A DNA stretch of 64,000 bases from Xylaria sp. FL1777 (Eukaryota > Ascomycota > Sordariomycetes > Xylariales > Xylariaceae): NCBI GenBank assembly GCA_022578965.1, contig MU400513.1:372001-436000 (forward strand). The letters run 5' to 3'. A program made the translations under genes and the position numbers. The notes under the pieces are model-generated. The model was not told where the DNA came from. It saw only the letters and a program-made list of their open reading frames with translations, and did no database searches. How positions within the stretch are numbered: the first letter of the stretch is position 1; each line of letters begins with the position of its first letter. Shown one piece after another: positions 11,223-23,264 of the stretch.

Positions 11223-13561
11223 TTAAACCCGGGCAGTAGGATCGTGATGCTTCTCCTTCGTGAACTGCTCCTTTGTATACTCGATAGTGTTGGCCGAGGT
11301 GGGGACTGTTGGTGGATTCATATCTCGGCGTAGAATAATGTGGCCCCAGAAATAGCCGGCCTGCGCAATGCCGTAGCGCATGATGCTGCGCAGCGGGACG
11401 TCGAAGACAGCGTCCAGCTCTTCCAAAGTCTTTTCCTTGGTCTCGGGAAGGAATAGGAGAACAAGAACCCATCCTACGATGTTCCATCCTGCGTACCAGG
11501 CGAAGGCACCTGCATTTGTCCAGGCTTGCACTAGAGCTGGCCAGGTGATCGAAACAACCGCATTGAAGAACCTATACATAAAAACGTTAGTTTGAACCGG
11601 TTATGTTGAGGAGTGCGCTTACCAAGTTGTGGCTGTTGCCAAGGACATGCCGAAGGGTCGAATATATAAGGGATATGCCTCGGCGCTGTACGTGAATGGC
11701 ACGGGGCCTTCACCAGGCGAATAGACGACGCCGAATAGATAGATGCCGAGCGCCACACTAGCAATACGACCCGTTCCTGCCGGGATATAGAAACTAAAGC
11801 CGGTGTAAAATAGGAAGAGAGACATCAACTGTATTTCAATATTAGTGACAAAGCCAGATAGGACATTAAAAAATGGGAGGGGGTTGGGGTTGGAAGAACT
11901 AACGGGGAAAGTTGTCAAAAGGAGCTTCCTTCGGCCAAACGTGTCGATGGTATAGAATGCTGGAATTGCGAAGAGGAAATTGACGGCACCGAAGCCAAGA
12001 GATGCACCTAATGCGGCCTTCACACTGAAATCGCTGTCAATAAAGATTTGCGTCGAGTAGTATGCGATAGCATTGACCCCGCAAAACTGTTGCATGTACA
12101 TGACAATCTCAGAAGCGATGGCGGCATTGCGGTTTCGGCGGATAGTGAAGATCTCTTTGAACTTGCTCTGCTTAATTTGCATTGCCTCTTTCTCGACCTG
12201 AATGAGAGCATCCATGTAAAAGAGATCACGAGCGGCTTGGACCTTTTCATATCGAAGTCGAAGGATCGATTTGTAAGCGTCCGCTTGTCTGTCCTTCGTC
12301 AGGTACCATCGAGGCGACTGTGTACCAGTGTTAGAGTTTTCACTCAATTAAGAACGAGCATCTTAGACGAACCTCAGGTGTAAAGAATACGAGAGCGACG
12401 ACGATCACGGCGGGAATCAAGGCAGAACCCATCATCAAACGCCAGTTCAGACCGTCGATGCCACGATCGGGAACTTCGTAAAATGCGAGATCGGCTATGT
12501 AACCAAACAAAATACCGAACGCCGTCCACATCTGCCATTGCATCACGAGGGCTCCACGAAGTTTAGGCGGAGAGCACTCTGCAGCTAAGATGGCTTTGAT
12601 GAAGTTAGTTTAGCTTTGCTGAAATAAATTAGATCGAGGACTTACGGGTTGTAGCGGACTTAGGACCAATGCCAAGGCCAAGGGCGAAGCGGGCAATGAA
12701 CATATGGTACCAGGTATTGGTGAAAGCTTGCCAAAAGCACGCAGCAGCCGAGATGAGGCATGCGACGAATACAGTACCACGGCGTCCGAATTTCTTGTTC
12801 ATGGGCTCGGTCAACCAGCAGCCGACGAAAGCAGAGGATATGTAAGGAGCGGCATTCACAAGACCAACGAGCCATGAATCTGATGACATACATGTTAGAC
12901 ATCTGAGAAACCGATACTATTGAGAGAGAAAAATTCAAGCTCACCTCGCTGTGAATTAGGGTCGCCAATGCCGAACTGGACCTTGTAGAAGATCTGGGCT
13001 CCATTCACGACAGTCTCGTCCATACCTTGGACGGCGGCGCACAGGGAGCAAATGACGATAACGGCGTAGAGCATAGTGGGGTTTGACCACTTGTGGGTGA
13101 TTTCTCTATCAAGTACGTCTTTCTCGCGGTCGGTTAGGCCATCAATGGTATCGCTATAAGAAATCAAGAGTTAGATAATTTGGTCCTTGAGATGCAGATA
13201 GATGCATATAAGAGCCTAACAGATCAAGCATTAACAAAACCTACAATTTGTTCATGTTACCGGCAATCATGGCCCCGAGCCGGAAGGCCCGGACGTCCTC
13301 TTCGTCGGTGATTCCATGCTGCTTGCAGAAATCTTCGCCTCGCTGGGAAAGCTGGTCTGGGGTAAAGCCAGCTAGGGGATGCTCTAGTCTGGCCGACGCC
13401 TCCAGGCGTTTCCTTTGGCCTTCGTCAAGTGCGGTATCCTGGGTGAGACGGCTGTTCTCGACTTCGGTGCGGGAGACGTCAGAGTTGTCCGAGTTCTTCC
13501 TGTAGGCTAGCTTCTCTCCCGTGATGCCCCCTGATTGGGGCTCAACCTTGTCGGTAGACAT
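11223..13561 (-). CDS. MFS sugar porter (649 aa, seven exons)
   Basis: Minus-strand exons 13561-13245, 13153-12945, 12879-12646, 12593-12373, 12317-11904, 11828-11623 and 11571-11223 join with consistent phases (total 1950 nt). Sugar-porter signatures are present: the loop GRR motifs (KFGRRG and TFGRRK), PESPRWY at about residues 325-331 spanning the third intron's junction, and the terminal PETKEKTLEEL at about residues 576-586 after the last membrane helix. A membrane glutamine segment with QQFCG lies in helix 7. Expected role: proton-coupled or facilitated uptake of a hexose, disaccharide or polyol at the plasma membrane; the substrate cannot be told. The hydrophilic N-terminus of about 120 residues is longer than usual for the family. 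The third acceptor (ATCAAAG at 12594-12600) is unusual but gives the canonical TTPxxAAEC junction. The ATG at 13561 is preferred to any upstream start because no earlier ATG keeps a conserved context. Confidence 0.9.
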
Positions 13562-16500
13562 GACTACAGTGCTGAAGGAGATCAAACCTTACTCCCAGCA
13601 GCGGTTGGAATCGTATATGACCTGCCAAGATACCAAGCAGATATTACCATGTGTCTTAGAGTGTTATCGAGATCGTGGGGGGTGGTATCGGGGCCCAATA
13701 AGGCTTGGAGAAGAACAGTGGGAAAAAGAGGAGAAAGAAACAAGTCGGGGAGACGAGGTATTGATATAGCTTCTTCACGTGGAGAACCGAGACCAACGTC
13801 TCAGTCCCTTTCTCAGCCCGATTTGACCTGACTGAGGGGCCTTTTCAGGGTGACGCAGGGTTTTCTCACCTTGTGATATCTTTCGGGCCATGCGGACGAT
13901 CCGGTTGCGGCGCTCCATTCGATACCAATACGGCGAATTACGCTCTTCCTACATGACATTTGCATGATTACCTGCGCTGAGAGTCGATCATTAGCTAGCT
14001 GAGGCATGAGGCACTGTACCAGCCATATGGATGAGAGTGCAGTTAGACACAGTGAGAGCATGGCGTAGAGCTCCCAGGAGACTGAATTACGACGTCATTC
14101 TATGACGATGTAGACGTCGAGGGGCAACAAACTTCAAGGCTCCTCTTCGAGACATACAAGCCGTCCAATTGAGATGTGGAGGGCGACTGGCTGTTTCTAG
14201 GTTAGACTAGGTAGACGGAAAGCAGAAAGCACGAAGAGCCAACAAAGGAGGAAAACCGAGTGACGTATGTAGTGCACCCATCGCAAGCTGTTTACTGCAG
14301 ACTACCGGTACATGTTCTTAACTAAGTACGTATAGGGGTTGATTGCTACCGAATGCAGCCTAGCATCACCGTTAATTGAATGCGCCGTGCCGGGGCTTCT
14401 CCACAGAACCCTCCATATTCACTATATTCACCCAAACTTCTGGCTCAAGCTAGGTACTCAATAAGGATGCCGTGATACAGTCCACCAAGACATCCCCATA
14501 ATACGTACCTGGAAACCTCTGACGTTGGGTTCGAGTTGGAGTTGCCTCACCGCCTCCTCCGCAAACGCCCAGATGCAGAAGACTTATCTAGAACTTCTGT
14601 CTATGTAGAACAAGACCTCCCGCCTTCCAAATCCCCAAATCCCCGACTCTCCACCCAACCAGTACGCCATTTCCGACACATACACGTTGCTCTTCCTTGC
14701 TAGAGAGGGTGTAATAAAAGGGTGTCATAAAAGGCTGTGTCTGTGTGTGCCTTATCGGGGAACCAGCATTGACCAGCCATTGACTTGTTATTATGCGGCG
14801 ATACCGCTCACGAGGCATATATCTCGCAAGGCTTCTGGTTGCACACAACTCTCTCTCCAGGAAATGGATCTGCGAAGGATTCTGCGTCATGACGCAACCC
14901 GATAGGCGACCCTCGTCAGCCTTATCACCCTCCCAACCTTTCGACAGCATAACTATATAAGTGTTACGTACAGTAGTAGTGTGATAGACTTTTTTATCTA
15001 TCTATGTAGACTAGACCGGTCCTTCGTCCTTCTTAAAAAAGAACAATGTTGCGACCTCACATCACTTTTTATTTGCTCAATCCCGAAGCCCGTTTGACAA
15101 AGACTCGTCCCATTAATATCGGGGATTCTGTCATCTAATATAGGACATAGTCTAGAACCCCGCTAGGATTATTAATTCTTCTATATTAGTCGATCAGTTG
15201 AACTGATGTACAGTAACTGGATGGAAACATGCAGTGCCCCTCTATAATATACATAAATACGTTCAATACGGTGGCTCTGATGTATGAAAATGCGCTAGAC
15301 AGCCAATCACAAATTTCTTGCGAGCCGCTAGGTTTGATCTTGCGAACTATTAGCGCTGTCAGAAATCGAGCCCAGGTCGCTAGGTAGCTCACCACATACA
15401 TATGTAGCTCTGCACGTATTATAGGCACTGTAAGTATGTATGAGCCTAGCATGAGTCAGATTATTACCTCAGACCATCCACCTTATCCCTAGGTAGGAGC
15501 AACCTTCGAGCTTCTGCTTTGAGTATCCTACATATACATGTATTGATAATGGCAGAATGTATGTCCGTAAACGTACCTACCTACTACAGTAGTATGCCTA
15601 GACGGGCTGCCGGCACTCTTAAGCGGATTTAGCGGGAGTCCATGGCTGTGGGATCCACTTCCTCGTGGGAAAAAGACGATCCCTAAACTAAACTAGGTAC
15701 TTGTTGTAGCCATTTAGGCCTGGGGTAGCTTCCTTCGACTTGATAGGTGACGTCAAACCTTCAGCTGAGCCGCATTGTTTGTCCTTGTGAAGAGAAACTA
15801 TTAGTGATGAGTCTCTCTCCAAAGTAACATAACATGTAGTAATAAAAGCATACTGTCAATAAAAAATCCGTCGTGTTCAGTAAAAGTGAACTAATTGACT
15901 TTGAGTCTTGTGACTACGCTGATGCTTAACAATACTGGAGCTGACAAATGTTCTTGCTCTGGAATACCCCTTTTGGTAACCCAGTGGGTTGCCCAGAGAA
16001 TCAAAAGAATGTACTTACGGGATGCATGATGATTACTCCCGATCAGGTCCTCTAAGAGGTAGCGGTGTTAGAGAATTAGGTTATCCAGGAGATGATGTGA
16101 GGAACAGATAGATCTATTAAGCAGAATGTGTCAACCTCCCTAGTGGTATTTTGCGCAAGTTGTGGCAAAGGTTATTAAGTTTCGACTGATGACCTAAGTC
16201 TCTTATGGCTCTCATCGACCATCATATAGATAGAGTCAATAGTAAGATGAGGCCACAACTGAGTGGTTGGAGGAAAGATAACTGAACAAAGTCCACCCCT
16301 AGTATAGAGAGGGCGGCCATATATGAATGTGCGGCAACTACGGAAAATTAGGACAGTCTTACTCGCTAAGTATTTAGCTTTACTGACCAATCATTAATGC
16401 AGACGGAAACGAGGTCTGCATGATGACCCAGATCGGTGGCATCCGACACATAGAAAGCTATGTGGCTTTTACTCTAATGAAGTTAGTGCGGCGAAATTTA

Positions 16501-19500
16501 ACATTATCTAGGAAAGTACGGTGCAATGGCTACTGACTTTCACTGTCCATGAGATTTAGGTACTTAATTAACCGGTTACTAGACGAATTGGGGGATGACG
16601 AATTAGATTCCCTTTATAAAATTAAGTGCTTGGTGGTAGCTAAATCTGGGAGAGCTGCGATTATGGTGGGAGGCAAGTGTGCATTGTTGGCCGATTCACT
16701 TTCTGAAATAGCAATGTTGAGCTCTTGTCGAGGGTATATGTACCAATCATGACCGACAATAGGTAGATCAGTTTGCTCTCGGGGAATGTAGGTAGCAAGG
16801 GACTACTCAGCGCGGCGTCTCTTAAGCACGAAGAGACAGTCATATACCATTGTAGGACGACCCCATCAAGGAATGGCGAGGAAGACAGTTACCGAGCCTA
16901 CAATGACACTACCAGTTATATACCTAATATGATGTTATGAAGCTAATAGTAACCAGAAAATATGAGTAGTCCGAAGGGTTTGACATCTTTTATGATGCCT
17001 AAACTATTGTATTAATATATCGAAGAAGCTCTGTCTAGGTCAAATTGTGTAAGGCTCTCGACAACTTGAAAATAGGACAGCATTATGCGCACAAGAGAGT
17101 CCTAGAATGATCGACTATTAGATTTTACAGAGAGTAGAGGTGTGTTGGGCCTGTCAGACCATAGACTCATTCAATCTTACTAGCTTCAGTCAGATGCCAC
17201 CATCGCCACGCAATTCTGAGACCCCCTTTTTAATTTGAACGGCCAAAACAAATCGAATCCTTTCAAGGCTTAGAATCGGTGCCTTGAGGGGTTTCTCTGC
17301 TCATGACCGTAATTATTCCATCCCAAGCTGTAGCTGTAGCCTCTGTCTCTGATGTTAGCTACCTCTTTCATAGTCTAATACGTCGCGTTTTAACCCTTAA
17401 ACGACGGACAAGGTATCAATAAACTGCATATGAATTGACTATAAACTGATCAGCTATATATAAATCATATACGGCAGTAGGCTTACGAAGCCGCTTATGG
17501 GAACGCTGCACCCAAGCCATTCTTAAATGAAGTGCATGAGGGCATCAATCGCTTGACGCAACAAGTCGGTCTTCTTGTACCTCATTTCAAGGGATTTGTT
17601 GTCTCGACACATAGCAAAAGGGGTAGGTTTCAAAGATCACAATCTTGATAATGGCATCTTTAAAAAGGATAGTAATAAGATAACACACCTCAAGTGGCAT
17701 ACATGATATTGAGTGATCTGAGACTTGGTTACGGTTTACAGCCAGGGCTCTTCATTGCTCACTTCTTCATAAATCGTATTCGATTGTAAACTCAATACTT
17801 AACGGCGACCTGTAACTAAACTTCAGCTTCTATATTTCATTTCGTACGTATATCACCACATATAAACAAGTCTGTTGAACTCATGTCCCTAATTCATCTA
17901 CATTAGCCTAGGACCTGGGTTACACGGTTAATAAAGCAGTACATTTGGAGTATAAAACGATTTCTTATGTAACATGTCATAAATCTTAAAGATACTGAGC
18001 GCTTATCAATCGACATATCATTTATGGTGAAATTTAATAGCTTACTATTCTGCAGTTCTCACGCTTTATTCTACTGGGTTAAGTGCATATCAAGGGGTTC
18101 GCGTTTACATCCATCATCAGCACTACTTACCTACTTAACTTCAGAGCCGAATGAGAGCCAGCCATCTTAATAGTTCATGCTCATATTTCATGCTTATAAT
18201 TTCCAGAAAAGTTACAGTGGCAGATCTGTACGTGTGAACCTTGGCTTATTTGGAAGTTCCCCTGCAGGTTACACGGCATTCCAATAGTACGCTAGAGGCG
18301 AACTGCCAGCACGTCAACGCCCCTTATTCGTACATTACCTACTGCAATATTGCCGCAGTATTGGGCTATCATCTGGCAGCAATATATGTCATTTCCAGCC
18401 AATCGGCCGCAGTCTGGACGACGGCGACCTCCGAAAAGTCTCTCCCCCTTGTAACTCCCCAACTGTCCAATGCCGACTCTGTCGCCTGACGATCTAGGTC
18501 CTGGCCAAAACTACACGTCGCGGCCGCGTCCAGCCCCTGCGATTGGAAGATGCTCGATTGTTTATTTGTCCTCCACCAATCGGTACACCGGGGGGGAAGC
18601 TGCTTCGTCGGTATGTATTATCGTGGCATCCGGGGATGACACGAAGAAAAACCGGCCAAGATTTTGGATACGCAGTCAGCGGCATGGTGCATGAGCGTCA
18701 AATTATGCAGGGCCCGGTTGGTGGGCGCTTCTCGAGCTTCGCTGCCGCCACACCCGACATTCCAACGAGGATGCCGGACGTAGTAATTGCGGGGAGAGGC
18801 GGCCTCCGTTGGAGGTTGGGATTACACTCCGCGACTCCAACTTCAACAACTTGGTTCTAGCCTCCTGAAACCTGCTCCAAGCCTTGAGATTTGAGGCGTG
18901 CTGGCACACGGGGGCGGCACAGCGACAGGAACAGACTGCAGATCAATTTCTAAGGCTGCAAGTCTTTGATCCCGGCCATGTCGTGGATGATTGGATTCTC
19001 AGATTCTCATCGCTCAGGGGCCGTCAGTGACTCCTGGCCACGTTGTCAGACTCGGACTTATGCCCCTTTATGGCTCCCCTTTATGGCTTGTTTCTAAGAG
19101 TGCTGACCTAACCCTGTCTTACAAGGCGGATAAGGTGTTTGATTATGCATCACCCAGTTGTTCCGCCAAGGCAAAGAGCCGCATAGGGGCACGGCTGACT
19201 TGAGTACTGAGTGTTACTACTAATTTAGTTTCCGTTGAGCTTTTCTACGAGGCTATAGAGCAACTAGGAACAATTAATTTGGGCTAAATAAAATCTTAGA
19301 GAAACTGAACCAGGAGCTAGTTATAACTGTTTAAAAAAAGAGGTAGATTGTATTCTAGGAAGATCTCAAGTCTAGGAGCAGTTATAGATGCCCTGCTATG
19401 TTAGTTTGTTGTGATCTCGAGAAAAAATAACTTGCGGATATGGAAGAGATTTTGCACCAGCAGGACATCAGGCTTGACCTTGCTAATGTCAATGTCGGCC

Positions 19501-20911
19501 TGGATAGTGTATTTAAAACGGTGATAATAAAATCAACTTAGTACATCAAAGAGCTATCCAGGAAAAGAAATTGATATATTTCTTACTATAGACTAAAGTA
19601 AGATCGTCTATAGTGACTCAGACTGTAGCTAGTGGTCTAATAAAAAAATTACCCCCCTTTTCACGTTCCTTGAAGGTGAATCATAGAAGGGAAAGGCAGA
19701 AGCCTAACCCAACAGAACCCGCTAGATAACTAGCACAATGACAGAGGACTAGAGTCCTCGGCTTAGAGGATCAAAGCGTAGTAACCACGAGCATTGGAAT
19801 GATGAAGCCCCCGGAGGCACGAGATGGCATTATAATCTAGTGAAGATACAACGCGCAGCGATCGATTAACTAATTAATTGATTGATCGATTCCCCCTGTA
19901 CCAACATATCCTACTGTATATATACACCCCTAATGTAATATAGATAGATAGAGCTTGCCACGTTTGATACCCTTTAGGAAGTATGCGAAGTGGCTAGAGC
20001 TTCGTACCCGACGTTAAAGATAATCAATCAATCCATCAATCATGAAGGTGAATCATATGCCAAAAGCTCCCCTTTCTCCTTATATCGTAAACATATCTCT
20101 GGGTCTCTTATCATTAACGTCGCCAGAGCACCTACCCCGAGGCGCTTCCCAACGACCAAGTAACTAATAATAACCGTCCCTTACTGTAGATGCTACCTTG
20201 TGCTCTAATATATCATCTAGGTATTATTATTATTTCCTGCTATAAATCGCCGAAAAAACGGATCTGATCTGCTGTGATAGAACTAAATCCACAACAACCC
20301 CAATCCTCGTAGTGTGGCCCATTAGATAAACCACTAAGGATTTTAGACATAATTACTTGAGATGGGTTTCAGTGCCTACTGGGATAGTAAGGTTTATTAC
20401 TTCCTTCTAAGGGTGTCGAGCCCAGTCACCATTGATCTGATACTCTAGAGCCGCTGATATTTGCTACGATAGTTGTCTGCCATGAGCTGGAAAAATCCGT
20501 GATGGAGACAGAGAGGAACACATTCTACTACTGGTATGTATGATTTCTAAGGCCACCCTTGTTACACTCCGAACCCCCTCTCTCCCGCTCTTGGTGCTCG
20601 TATGTATGAGATAGATGGGGAGGCATTCTTGTAACAAATTTCGGAAAGCGTTTTTGTGAGCTGCAAGCGAACCTCATCTAAATTAATTAGCTGGATACGA
20701 GTAAAGCTCAGTATGAGTCTTCGATCAAAGGCCTTTATTCAGAGGAGCAATAGATAAGCTCGTGTTGAATCTGTCGCGAAGCAATATATATCTTGAAGGC
20801 AATGTAACTTTAAATAGCTAATTCCCTGGCTGTCTTCCGAAATGGTACAAGAGCTGCTAGAAAATGTCTCGCGTTCGATGAGGCACTGCGCCTTCCTCCT
20901 TATTATCTCGT
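13562..20911. other. 7.3-kb gene-poor region, probable decayed mobile DNA
   Basis: No gene can be supported; open frames are short and featureless. 13562-14600 would hold the promoter of the sugar transporter. 15000-18200 is AT-rich and broken by stops in all frames, as in RIP-eroded fungal DNA, although I have not calculated a RIP index. 19640-20100 contains a GC-richer stretch with a TATATATA box (about 19915-19925) and a 14-bp direct repeat (GAAGGTGAATCATA at about 19672 and again at about 20044), which could be the remains of a retroelement end. Confidence 0.45.
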
Positions 20912-23264
20912 TCATTGTCTTGTTCGATGTCCATCAGCTGGTGAAATGGGCAAAACAGGATCAGTTGAGAACAGAGTTCTCTGGTTCCCCGCAATATTTG
21001 AACTTGAGTTCCGACTTTGACTACCTTCTTCCCGAATATAAAGTGATATTTCAGTGTCTATATCTGAACTATTACGCAGTTGAACGTTGTGTGTGGTTTC
21101 AGGAGAGGCAGGTGGCTTTGGAGCGGAGCCAGATATGTATTCTGTGTTGGTGTTGGATTCAATACTAGATGGAAGAGAGAATAGTACTGGATGGCGCGGT
21201 TCGGTGAGATCTAGACAACCCAGGACCTGGCCCTTTTCAATTGTCGGTATCTCCTCAGTTGCGCGTGACCACGTCCCCCAGCCGACGCCTTCGTGCGCAA
21301 GGCGGTGCAGCTGTAGACTTTCATTCGTAACCCACTCGAGATACCTGTACTGGCTGTACCGTCGTCTACGGTGAAGACACGAAATAATTGGCTCGATTGA
21401 AAAAGATAATAGGATTAGCACTACTCCACCGATGAACAAGATGTATAGGCCGAAGACGTTGAAAGACGTGTAAGCAGTAGTTCGAATTTTCTGTTGATCC
21501 CCGATTAGTGTCCCGCAGCTATACCAATAGAGCCCGTTTCGCATACCTGGCTAGAACAAATTGCAGGGTTTTCAGGCAGAGTAATATACTTGTCTAATCG
21601 TCTGTCAGATGGACCAACAACGCTGTCAATGAATTTGCTCTGTGTATAAGCCAAAGAGGTGGACCACCAATGAACCACATCTAGTTGCCACTGATTCGCG
21701 GCTATCGGGCCCTGAGATCCAATAGCTAGATTTCGCTGAGAAGCCAGAGAACCAGCTCCTAGTATTTTAACAACGGTATCTATTTTGGTGCCGCTAAGCC
21801 TTTCGAATACCCAGACCAGCAGTGCAATAGCTGTATCTGACGGGCTTATTTCCGCGGCGGCTGTAGCTGAGTCTGCAAGGCTAGCTACTGGCCCGCACTG
21901 TTTTCCTCTTGGGAGAGCCTCGAAGCAAAACTGAAACTGCTCCACACAACCAAGAGGAGATGCTGCTTCTTCGAATATGAAGGTTTGGTACATGGAATCG
22001 GAGTTGTCTTGACCAGCGATCATCGATGGTTTAGTCGCCCTATACCAATCATCATTCGATGGTTGAGGGAAAGATACACCGTTTCCAGATAGGTAAATAA
22101 TTACTGAATCACCATCGTCCCGACGAAGTTTGGGCGAGGGAACATATTCGGAATATTCAGACACTGTCTTATTCTCTATTTTGCAGTGGAAGGCGCTATA
22201 AGTATTTAGCTATTTTAGAAGAGTAATATTACTGTGTATGATACGTACTCTATTTGGTAGTTCGTAGTAGGTATAGGATATTGGCTATGACGTACAGCAT
22301 TAAAGGTCCTATATTGACTTTCAAGGTCCTCAATCATGTAGAGACCGTCCGAGAGTGAATGATTGGAGAGTTTACCAGTGATTAAGAACCCATGATGATA
22401 GCGAGTGAAGTTCCCAGCAGACGATTGCCAGGTAGTGGTAAAGTCTTTTGTCACCAGAGGCGCACATTGTAACGTCCTCCTGTACGAGAGTCTATCTTTA
22501 ACTGGCATATTCAGACCCATATAATTATGGGAATCGATGTACCCAGTGTCCAGGAATAAATTTGACGTTTTATTACGACATACAGTCTCGTTGAAAGGGC
22601 ATTCCGCGTTGAGTTGGACAACGCTCGGGATACGATCCTTGATGAATCCCGTGCAGCCGAGCGTGCCTGAGCTATTGGAGTAGCATTGTTGGGCATAGTT
22701 TTCTGCATTGTTGATTGCATTTGTGATGAGTGGCAGGCCTAGTTCGTGGTATTCCGTGAGATTCGATAAAAGAGCTGCGTAATCAATCTCGCCGCACTGT
22801 CCAGGTCGAAGTAGGACTTCATTGCCTACGGATGCTGATAGAAGAGGCAGGACGAAAGTCACGCCGGCAAAACCTGCAAGGCATATTAGGGCAAGAGAGA
22901 CTGGTGCTATAGTTCTTCCAAGCTTTCTCATAGAAGCACCCTTATGTCCCCAGCCCAGACGCACAAGTTTCCACAAGGCTGACTGTGGTGAGGGTGAATT
23001 TCGAAGGATGATTTGGAGTTGATGATATGGAGCATCTTCAGGCTTGCTGCTTGAAGAGACTTGATGGCAGGATATGCAAATAACTCTCCAGACACGAGAC
23101 GCCACTAGAGTGACAAAGAATGCAGCGAAGGCAATTACGAGACTACCATCTCGTTGTGTAAGAGTAAGAGTCGCACCAAATATAGGCCCGCGGGACCAGT
23201 TAATCCACTGGCCTAGGTAGACAGCGTATTGATCGGATGTGACGACGTCTTTCCACGCATCCAT
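20912..23264 (-). CDS. uncharacterised fungal multi-pass membrane protein (747 aa)
   Basis: Minus-strand exons 23264-22249, 22195-21547 and 21490-20912 join exactly (2244 nt). The N-terminus contains LGxWxNWSRG and TLTQRDG motifs followed by a hydrophobic helix (about residues 45-70). A second helix lies at about residues 118-142. A large region with many N-x-S/T sites and paired cysteines then follows, looking extracytoplasmic. A last helix sits at the start of the third exon (TSFNVFGLYILFIGG), followed by a cytoplasmic tail rich in Ser and Arg. I recognise this as a recurrent Pezizomycotina family of unknown role, usually found in accessory regions, but I know of no characterised member. 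It stands between two long gene-poor stretches. A transport or receptor function would be a guess. Confidence 0.8.
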
